7,293 nt of DNA from JAYPEY01 sp964519245 (GTDB lineage Bacteria; Verrucomicrobiota; Verrucomicrobiia; Limisphaerales; JAYPEY01): NCBI GenBank assembly GCA_964519245.1, contig CAZFLK010000239.1, positions 1 through 7,293 of the forward strand. The letters run 5' to 3'. Every line of letters starts with the position of its first letter. The stretch's first letter is position 1. Position numbers and translations under genes: made by a program. Below, piece by piece: positions 1 to 5,485 of the stretch. Under the pieces are notes generated by a model. The model was given only the letters and a program-made list of their open reading frames with translations, had not been told where the DNA came from and made no database searches.

Positions 1-459
1 CCCCAGGTTCAAATCCCGCGCCCCGTGAATGGCCCCCATGCTGCCATGACTGATCGTATAGCCCACCTCGTAGCGCCGCCCCTTCAATGTCTCCTCCAAC
101 TGGCCGCCGCTCGCGGCTTCCTTCTTGCCCGAATGCGCCGGGTCCGCGCAATCGCCTTCCGCCGGCATGATCTCAAGAATCGTGCTCCCCAATTCCACGC
201 GCCCCGGGACAGCCAACTCCGCCATGCGCTTCACCAGCTGACCGTCCACGCATGTCCCCGTCGGGCTGCCCAGATCTTCAATCTTCACCGTATCATCGGT
301 CAGGATCAACCGGGCGTGATTGCGGCCGATCTCCTCCAAATCCAGGTTGATATGACACTCCCCGTCCCGTCCAATCAGATACTCCCCCGGGGCCAGCTCA
401 AACCTGCCCAGTGAGATGCCGCCTCGCCTGACAATCACTTCTATGCGCGCGGCTGCCAT
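1..459 (-). CDS. FHA-domain serine/threonine protein kinase (3' end outside window)
   Basis: The first 153 residues are visible and the frame stays open to the left edge. Residues about 5-98 form an FHA domain, a beta-sandwich that binds phosphothreonine peptides: IGRD at 29-32, GRNHARL at 45-51, DLGSPTGT at 62-69 and VDG at 71-73. A linker of about 30 residues (99-128) follows. At residues 129-150, RYEVGYTISHGSMGAIHGARD looks like the start of a Pkn2/Hanks-type kinase domain: a glycine-rich ATP loop (HGSMGAI) followed by the usual A-x-D. The rest of the kinase (catalytic Lys, HRD, DFG) lies outside, so activity cannot be judged. The ATG at 459 was chosen because AGGAGA lies 6 nt upstream. 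Odd points: the Ser of the usual SxxH motif is Gly45, and the Asn of the usual S-x-N-G-T is Thr67. The gene lies 75 bp downstream of a receiver gene on the same strand and may be co-transcribed with it. The FHA call is firm. The kinase call rests on the ATP loop alone and is likely. Confidence 0.85.
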   Translation of the reverse strand, partial: MAAARIEVIVRRGGISLGRFELAPGEYLIGRDGECHINLDLEEIGRNHARLILTDDTVKIEDLGSPTGTCVDGQLVKRMAELAVPGRVELGSTILEIMPAEGDCADPAHSGKKEAASGGQLEETLKGRRYEVGYTISHGSMGAIHGARDLNLG

Positions 460-465
460 GACTTT

Positions 466-471
466 TCTCCT
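466..471 (-). promoter_or_regulatory. Shine-Dalgarno site of the FHA kinase gene
   Basis: The minus strand reads AGGAGA followed by AAAGTC and then ATG at 459, so the spacing is 6 nt. This is the best ribosome binding site in the minus-strand block. It fixes the start of the FHA protein and shows that the gene can be translated independently of the receiver gene upstream. Confidence 0.75.
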
Positions 472-534
472 GACGCGTCGATCGTCCCCCAAAGCTCCCC
501 GCTCCGTTCCAGCTCCACGGAACTCCAACAAACC

Positions 535-900
535 TCAGCGCAGCAATTCCTTGATGGCGTTCTTGATGTCCGTCGAGACAAACGGCTTGCTGAATGTCCG
601 ATGCGCCCCCATCTTGCTCGCCCAATCCAGAATCTTGCGGGGCCCCACCTGTGAAACGCCGGAAATCGCAATAATCTTGACCGCCGGATTCAACTTCCGC
701 AGCTCGATAATGGTCTCCAACCCACCCTTGTCCGGCATCATGATGTCGCAGATGACAAGATCGGCGGGATTGGCTTTGAACATGTCCACCGCATCGAAGC
801 CATTGGCCGCCAAGTCAATCTTGTGTCCGTCCTCTTCCAGCAGAACAGAGAGGGTCTCCCGGATACCAGCTTCGTCGTCAATGATCAGAATACGTGCCAT
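535..900 (-). CDS. Single-domain response regulator (receiver protein, CheY-like)
   Basis: A 121-residue protein made of one receiver (REC) domain with no output domain. Visible landmarks are ILIIDDE (Asp8 and Asp9, which hold Mg2+), the phosphoacceptor Asp52 in VICDIMMPD, Ser80 in IAISG (the Thr/Ser switch position) and Lys105-Pro106 in the FSKPF motif. All catalytic residues are present, so it should accept phosphate from a histidine kinase, none of which is encoded here. Length matches stand-alone CheY/Spo0F-type proteins. Such proteins act by binding partners or as phosphorelay intermediates. The next gene on the same strand, 75 bp on, is an FHA Ser/Thr kinase, which could be the partner (inference). 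The ATG at 900 is the only reasonable start: upstream the same frame runs only ten codons to the stop codon of trmL. No Shine-Dalgarno is seen, and the predicted promoter would give a leader of only about 12 nt. Confidence 0.95.
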   Translation of the reverse strand: MARILIIDDEAGIRETLSVLLEEDGHKIDLAANGFDAVDMFKANPADLVICDIMMPDKGGLETIIELRKLNPAVKIIAISGVSQVGPRKILDWASKMGAHRTFSKPFVSTDIKNAIKELLR

Positions 901-918
901 ATCTGGCCAAGTTATAAG

Positions 919-947
919 CTTATACCCGCCTCAGACGCCAGCCTCAA
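919..947 (-). promoter_or_regulatory. Predicted sigma-70-type promoter for the receiver/FHA-kinase genes
   Basis: The minus strand reads TTGAGG (942-947), a 17-nt spacer, then TATAAG (919-924). This matches the TTGACA/TATAAT consensus at 4 of 6 and 5 of 6 positions with ideal spacing. It starts inside the last codons of trmL and would begin transcription near 912, about 12 nt before the receiver start codon. The A/T-rich -10 region stands out from GC-rich surroundings. The prediction is by eye and untested. Confidence 0.5.
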
Positions 948-1413
948 TCTCCCCGACGAACCCTTGCTGCCGCAACGCCTCGAAGAGAACAAGCGCCGCA
1001 CAGTTGGCCAAATTCAACGACCGCGCCTCGGTGTTGAACATGGGAATCCTCAGCCACTCCCCGGGATGAGCGGCGAGAAGCCCCCGCGGCAGCCCCGCCG
1101 TCTCGCGACCAAATACCAGGTAATCATCCGCGCGATACGCGACTTCATCGTAGCGCCGTCCACCACCTGATTCGACAAACCACAGCCGCGCATCCGGCTC
1201 CAACGCCGCCTCGAACGCGGACCAGCCCGCCCATTTGTGCCAGGTCACGAGATTCCAGTAATCCATGCCCGCCCGCTTCAAGCGACGATTGTCCAACTCA
1301 AACCCCAGCGGCTCGATCAGGTGCAGCTCGGCTCCGGTCGCAGCGCACAAGCGGGCAATGTTTCCGGTGTTGGGGGGAATCTCGGGCTCAACCAGAACGA
1401 TGCGCATGACCAT
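931..1413 (-). CDS. trmL: tRNA (cytidine/uridine-34-2'-O)-methyltransferase TrmL, SPOUT family
   Basis: A 160-residue protein, close to the 157 residues of E. coli TrmL (YibK). The family methylates the 2'-OH of the wobble nucleotide (position 34) of certain leucine tRNAs using S-adenosylmethionine, as a homodimer in the cytoplasm. Hallmarks are seen in order: EPEIPPNTGNIARLCAATG at residues 9-27, then RAGMDYW near 50, FGRETAGLP near 100, and the C-terminal trefoil-knot SAM site with RIPM and RSLNLANCAALVLFEALRQ. The Asn-rich N-terminal motif and the LNLANCAAL block are diagnostic within the SPOUT class. The start is taken at ATG 1413, with a weak AGG 5 nt upstream. ATG 1407 (third residue) is an equally good alternative and lies nearer the E. 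coli N-terminus. The gene follows hpr by 68 bp on the same strand. Nothing suggests truncation. TrmL is clearly separable from TrmH/TrmJ by its short length and lack of extra domains. Confidence 0.95.
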   Translation of the reverse strand: MVMRIVLVEPEIPPNTGNIARLCAATGAELHLIEPLGFELDNRRLKRAGMDYWNLVTWHKWAGWSAFEAALEPDARLWFVESGGGRRYDEVAYRADDYLVFGRETAGLPRGLLAAHPGEWLRIPMFNTEARSLNLANCAALVLFEALRQQGFVGEIEAGV

Positions 1414-1481
1414 TGCAACCTAAGCGCCAGCCGGACGGCTCATCCCCAATCAGGTCAGCCCGCGTCAGACAAACACGCGCC

Positions 1482-1751
1482 TCAATCCTCGTCGAATTTC
1501 CGGTCAAACAGCTTGCCCAGATCGACCAAGGCTGTTTCCGCATCGGCTCCGGCCGCCTCGACGATGACGGAGCTGTTCGGCCCGGCGGCCAGCATCATCA
1601 ACCCCATGATGCTCTTGCCATTGACGCGTTCGCCGTCCTTTTCCACAAAAATGTCCGCCTCAAACTGGTTGGCCACCTTGACAAACATCGCCGCCGGCCG
1701 GGCGTGGATGCCCAGCTTGTTGGCGACCATAAATTCACGGCTGATCTTCAT
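1482..1751 (-). CDS. HPr-family phosphocarrier protein
   Basis: An 89-residue protein, the usual size for HPr, the small cytoplasmic phosphocarrier that passes phosphate from enzyme I to PTS components. NKLGIHARPA carries the phospho-accepting His16 with the conserved Arg18 and Pro19. NGKSIMGLMML carries Ser47, equivalent to the Ser46 site phosphorylated by HPr kinase/phosphorylase in Firmicutes and in many Gram-negative bacteria with that enzyme. Both phosphorylation sites are intact, so it could serve sugar transport or regulation, including PTS-Ntr-like roles. No enzyme I, HPr kinase or EII gene lies in the window. The acidic C-terminus (FDRKFDED) is short and normal. The start ATG at 1751 was chosen because it puts the His at position 16, as in the family. 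A TTG at 1781 in the same frame has a GGAG 5 nt upstream and would add 10 residues, so the start is not settled. A promoter is predicted at 1808-1836. trmL follows after 68 bp. Confidence 0.93.
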   Translation of the reverse strand: MKISREFMVANKLGIHARPAAMFVKVANQFEADIFVEKDGERVNGKSIMGLMMLAAGPNSSVIVEAAGADAETALVDLGKLFDRKFDED

Positions 1752-1807
1752 CTCAATTCTCAATACGGCCCCAGTTACCAAGGCGGCTCCAGGCCCGAAC
1801 GCGCCGG

Positions 1808-1836
1808 AGAATAGGGATGAGACTTCTCATTGCCAA
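1808..1836 (-). promoter_or_regulatory. Predicted sigma-70-type promoter for hpr (and possibly trmL)
   Basis: On the minus strand TTGGCA (1831-1836) is followed by exactly 17 nt and TATTCT (1808-1813), matching the consensus at 5 of 6 and 4 of 6 positions. Transcription would start near 1801, giving a leader of about 50 nt to the ATG of hpr. The spacer contains a dyad (ATGAGA-CT-TCTCAT, 1817-1830) that could bind a regulator. This lies in the divergent spacer between hpr and mfd. No convincing promoter for mfd was found in the same spacer on the plus strand. Confidence 0.45.
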
Positions 1837-1838
1837 TG
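1817..1838. repeat. Two overlapping inverted repeats in the hpr-mfd spacer (possible operator)
   Basis: ATGAGA (1817-1822) and TCTCAT (1825-1830) are perfect 6-bp inverted arms around a 2-bp centre. CATTG (1828-1832) and CAATG (1834-1838) are perfect 5-bp arms around one base and overlap the first dyad by three bases. Together they cover the -35 box and spacer of the predicted hpr promoter. Dyads of this size can arise by chance. Their placement is the reason to list them. No specific regulator can be named. Confidence 0.35.
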
Positions 1839-1869
1839 ATTCTTTGCCCCATCACCTCCGTCCGTTCAG

Positions 1870-4800
1870 TTGACTCAACCCCCGCGTTTCTGCAATTTTC
1901 GCGCTCTGAGCCCTGCCCGATCCAGTAAGAAAAAGAGCCCGCGCCCCTCGACTCCCGTCGATCTGCCGGCCCTTTCAAACTGGCTGCAGCTGTTGACGTC
2001 CACGCGGGAAACCACCATTCACCGCGTCACTCCAGCCGCCGCCGCCGCCATCGCCGCAACCCTCGCACCGCGGCTTCCCCAGCGACCCATCCTCGTCATC
2101 GCCGACACTCTCAAGGCCCAGGAGACCCTGCATCAGGATCTCCAGACCTGGACGAGAACCGCCGCAACCAAAACTGGCGAACAGCCCACGCCGCTCTTCT
2201 TCCCTGCCTGGGAAATCCAACCGCAGGAACAACGCCTCCCGCACATCGATGTCACCAGCGAACGCCTGGAAACCCTGATGCGGCTCCGCGACCACGTCGA
2301 CCAACCCTCCAGATCCGAAGGGAGACCCGCCCCGATCATCGTCACTTCCGCCGCAGCCCTTCTGCAGAAGACCTTTTCCGTCGGGGAGCTTGGTTCCCGC
2401 GTCCGCCGACTGAAGCGAGGGGACCAGATGGATCCGTTGGACCTGATCGAGTGGTTGGAGGAACAGGCCTACGAACCCGAGGCCCAGGTGACACAGAAAG
2501 GCGAACTCGCCCTGCGCGGAGGCATCGTCGATATCTTCCCTCCCTGCAGCCCCTGGCCGATACGGCTCGAGTTTTTCGGCGACGAACTCGAATCCATTCG
2601 GCAGTTCGATCCCCACACCCAGATCTCCCGGGAGCAGATCGACCAGGCCGACATTGTCCCGGCCGGAGAACTCTCCATCCTTCGCCGCTTGATCGACCCG
2701 CCCGGAAAGTCCGGCTCCAGAGAAATCTCGAAGCAGGCCGGCGACCGCCTCGCCAATCTGACCGCGCACCTGCCGGAAGCGCCGCTCGTCCTCCTCTGCG
2801 AACCGGATCTGATCGGATCGGCCGTCGAACATTACCGCGAGAACATTCCCGACGGATCGCCTTTCCATGCCACTTGGGAACAGGCCCAGGAAGACTTGCT
2901 GTCGCGCAACGCCGCGATCATTGAAATCCATGAGTCCGAATCTCCGCTCCCCGAGCCTTCCTCCCTGGCCGATGTTTCCTTCAACAGCCTCGAAGCCTAT
3001 CGTTCCGCCGACGAGCGCGGCCTGGAGCCCCAGATCGCGGAAGCCCGCCGCAAGGACTTTCTGGACCAACTGCACCGCTGGCGCCGCCAAGGCAGGGACG
3101 TGTTGATCTTCTGCAACAACGAAGGCGAGCGGGACCGTCTCGTCGAAATCTGGAACGACTGCGGATTCGACCAGGAACCAACTGCGCCCGACAAGCCGCG
3201 CACAAAATCAAGCCACCCGGACATACGGCTGGGCGTCCTGTCCCGGGGCTTCATCTGTGAAGCCGCCAACCTCGTTGTCGTCACCGACGCGGAAATCTTC
3301 GGCCGCTACAAAGTACAACGCCCGCGCCGCCTCAAATCGCCCCATGCCAACGCCGTCAAATCCGCGTTGGACATCAACTTCACAGACCTGGAGCCCGGCG
3401 ACCTGGTCGTCCACCTCCACTACGGCATCGGCAAGTACACGGGCCTGGAAATCCTCCCCAGCTCACTGGACAACCTCAGCCGAGACGACCTCACCGCCGA
3501 GGCCGAGGCGGGACAAGAGTGCCTCGTCATCGAATACGCCCCCAAAAGCAAGGGCGAACCCAATCCCAGGCTGTTCGTGCCCGTCACCCATGCCCACCTT
3601 GTCAGCAAGTATGTGGGCGCCGGCAAATCCAACCCCAGGCTCAATCGCCTCGGAACCAAACGCTGGCAGAAGACCAAGGACGAAGCCAAGGAGGCCGTCG
3701 CCGACCTCGCGTCGGAACTCCTCGCCATCCAGGCCCAGCGCGAGGCTCAACCCGGCCACGCCTTCTCCCCCGACGTCGCCTGGCAACGCGAGTTCGAGGA
3801 CGCCTTCGTGTTCGAGGAAACGCCGGACCAACTCAAGGCCATCCGGGAAACAAAGACCGACATGGAACAGGCGCGCCCCATGGACCGCCTCATCTGCGGC
3901 GATGTCGGTTTCGGCAAGACCGAGATCGCCATCCGCGCCGCCTTCAAGTGCGTCATGGAGGGTCGGCAAGTCGCCGTGCTGGTCCCCACCACCGTCCTCG
4001 CCCAACAACACTACAACAACTTCCGCGAGCGGATGGCGGACTATCCCGTGCGACTCGAGCTTCTCTCCCGTTTCCGCACCCGCAAACAACAGGACCTCGT
4101 CATCCGCGACCTGGGTCTCGGCACGGTCGACATCGTCGTGGGCACGCACCGCCTCGTGCAACCGGACATGAAGTTCAAGGATCTGGGCCTCGTGATCATT
4201 GATGAGGAACAACGCTTCGGCGTCGCGCACAAGGAAGCCTTCAAACTCATGCGCCGCATGGTCGATGTGCTGACCCTCAGCGCAACGCCCATCCCCCGCA
4301 CGCTCTACCTCGCCCTTACCGGCGCCCGCGACATGAGCGCCATCGAGACGCCGCCGGCGGACCGCCTGCCCGTCGAAACGATCGTCACCCATCATGACGA
4401 GAGGCTCATCCGCAACGCCATCCTCCACGAGATGAACCGCGGCGGTCAGACCTACTTCGTGCACAACCGCGTCGGCACCATCATGGACACCGCCAACCGA
4501 TTGAAGTTTCTCGTGCCCGACGCCCGCATCGTCATCGGCCACGGTCAGATGCCCACCGATGAATTGGAGAAGGTCATGACCGCCTTCATCAATGGCGAGG
4601 CCGATATCCTGCTCAGCACGACCATCATCGAAAGCGGACTCGATATCCCCAACGCCAACACCATGATCATCGATCGAGCCGACCGGTTCGGCCTCAGCGA
4701 TCTTTACCAGTTGCGCGGCCGCGTCGGACGCCACACCCGTCAGGCCTACGCCTACTTGCTGGTCCCGCGCTACGCCCGCCTCATCGATGACGCCCGCAAG

Positions 4801-5454
4801 CGCATGAGCGCCATCAAGCAGTATTCCGCTCTCGGCAGCGGCTTCAAAATCGCCATGCGCGACCTCGAGATCCGCGGCGCCGGAAATCTGCTCGGCACCG
4901 AACAAAGCGGCCACATCACCGCCGTCGGTTTCGAACTCTACTGCCAACTCCTCAAGCAAAGCGTCGCCGCGCTCAAGGGGAAAACCGTCAAGAAACGCGT
5001 CCAGGTCTTCATCGACATCGACTTTCTCGCCATGTCTCCCGGCGAAGACCGCGGATCGGAGACGGACGGCCCCGCGGCACGCAACCCGCAACCCGCCCCC
5101 GACACCACTCCCTGCTACATCCCGTTCCAGTACGTTCCCGAGCCCCAACAACGGGTCGACGTCTACCGGAAGCTCGCGCAACTGAACGAGAAGGAGGATG
5201 TCGAGGCCCTGAAAGAGGAACTCCGCGACCGCTTCGGCCCCTTCCCCGAAGCCATCGAACTGCTGCTCCAGGTCGCGGCCCTCAAGGTCCTCGCCAGCGG
5301 GCGCGAGATCAACGTCATCCAGACGCGCAACGGGAAACTGAAACTCCAGCGCCGGGACAAGTACATCACCGCCGGCGGCATGTTCCCCCGCCTCACCAAG
5401 AAGACCGCCTCCGCCAGACTGAACGAAATACGCCGCCTTGTCATGGCGTTGTAA
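1870..5454 (+). CDS. mfd: Transcription-repair coupling factor Mfd
   Basis: A complete 1194-residue protein (E. coli Mfd is 1148). Mfd is a DNA translocase that pushes stalled RNA polymerase off damaged template strands and recruits UvrA for nucleotide excision repair. Domains in order: a UvrB-like N-terminal module, residues about 70-270 (FFPAWEIQP at 110-118; RGGIVDIFPP at 216-225; FFGDELESIR at 235-244); the RNA-polymerase-interacting domain at about 503-585 (GDLVVHLHYGIGKYTGLE); and a RecG-like superfamily 2 motor with Walker A GDVGFGKT (677-684, Lys683), DEEQRFGV (778-785), SATPIPRT (804-811), the RecG-type translocation region (about 812-835) and QLRGRVGR (947-954). The C-terminal regulatory domain is at about 1080-1190 and begins near YIPFQYVPEPQQRV. 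All motor motifs are intact. The frame opens at 1840 and contains no ATG before residue 137, which is too deep, so TTG 1870 is the best start. It has no visible Shine-Dalgarno. Extra residues are present in the polymerase-binding domain (about 531-549) and in a Pro-rich linker (about 1056-1080). Confidence 0.98.
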   Translation: MTQPPRFCNFRALSPARSSKKKSPRPSTPVDLPALSNWLQLLTSTRETTIHRVTPAAAAAIAATLAPRLPQRPILVIADTLKAQETLHQDLQTWTRTAATKTGEQPTPLFFPAWEIQPQEQRLPHIDVTSERLETLMRLRDHVDQPSRSEGRPAPIIVTSAAALLQKTFSVGELGSRVRRLKRGDQMDPLDLIEWLEEQAYEPEAQVTQKGELALRGGIVDIFPPCSPWPIRLEFFGDELESIRQFDPHTQISREQIDQADIVPAGELSILRRLIDPPGKSGSREISKQAGDRLANLTAHLPEAPLVLLCEPDLIGSAVEHYRENIPDGSPFHATWEQAQEDLLSRNAAIIEIHESESPLPEPSSLADVSFNSLEAYRSADERGLEPQIAEARRKDFLDQLHRWRRQGRDVLIFCNNEGERDRLVEIWNDCGFDQEPTAPDKPRTKSSHPDIRLGVLSRGFICEAANLVVVTDAEIFGRYKVQRPRRLKSPHANAVKSALDINFTDLEPGDLVVHLHYGIGKYTGLEILPSSLDNLSRDDLTAEAEAGQECLVIEYAPKSKGEPNPRLFVPVTHAHLVSKYVGAGKSNPRLNRLGTKRWQKTKDEAKEAVADLASELLAIQAQREAQPGHAFSPDVAWQREFEDAFVFEETPDQLKAIRETKTDMEQARPMDRLICGDVGFGKTEIAIRAAFKCVMEGRQVAVLVPTTVLAQQHYNNFRERMADYPVRLELLSRFRTRKQQDLVIRDLGLGTVDIVVGTHRLVQPDMKFKDLGLVIIDEEQRFGVAHKEAFKLMRRMVDVLTLSATPIPRTLYLALTGARDMSAIETPPADRLPVETIVTHHDERLIRNAILHEMNRGGQTYFVHNRVGTIMDTANRLKFLVPDARIVIGHGQMPTDELEKVMTAFINGEADILLSTTIIESGLDIPNANTMIIDRADRFGLSDLYQLRGRVGRHTRQAYAYLLVPRYARLIDDARKRMSAIKQYSALGSGFKIAMRDLEIRGAGNLLGTEQSGHITAVGFELYCQLLKQSVAALKGKTVKKRVQVFIDIDFLAMSPGEDRGSETDGPAARNPQPAPDTTPCYIPFQYVPEPQQRVDVYRKLAQLNEKEDVEALKEELRDRFGPFPEAIELLLQVAALKVLASGREINVIQTRNGKLKLQRRDKYITAGGMFPRLTKKTASARLNEIRRLVMAL

Positions 5455-5485
5455 GCCCGGGAAAAACCGCCACCCCCGCCGGTTC

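Noticed and set aside
1429..1440. Dyad AGCCG-GA-CGGCT between hpr and trmL as a terminator or attenuator
   Set aside because: Arms are only 5 bp with a 2-nt centre, and no T-run follows; likely chance in GC-rich sequence.
1775..1978. A possible 67-codon gene on the minus strand across the hpr-mfd spacer
   Set aside because: It overlaps the mfd start and the predicted hpr promoter, has no recognisable motif and shows atypical composition.
1975..3090. A 371-codon open frame on the minus strand opposite the 5' part of mfd
   Set aside because: Same antisense effect of GC-rich codons; low-complexity Gly/Arg-rich translation and no motif.
3257..4171. A 304-codon plus-strand frame inside mfd
   Set aside because: Ser/Pro/Arg-rich shift of the mfd frame, fully contained in a gene with intact motor motifs.
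3463..5181. A 572-codon open frame on the minus strand opposite mfd
   Set aside because: It mirrors mfd codons: the strong third-position G/C bias of mfd removes stops in this antisense frame. Its translation is rich in Val, Gly, Asp and Ala without any recognisable domain, while mfd is conserved through the whole region.
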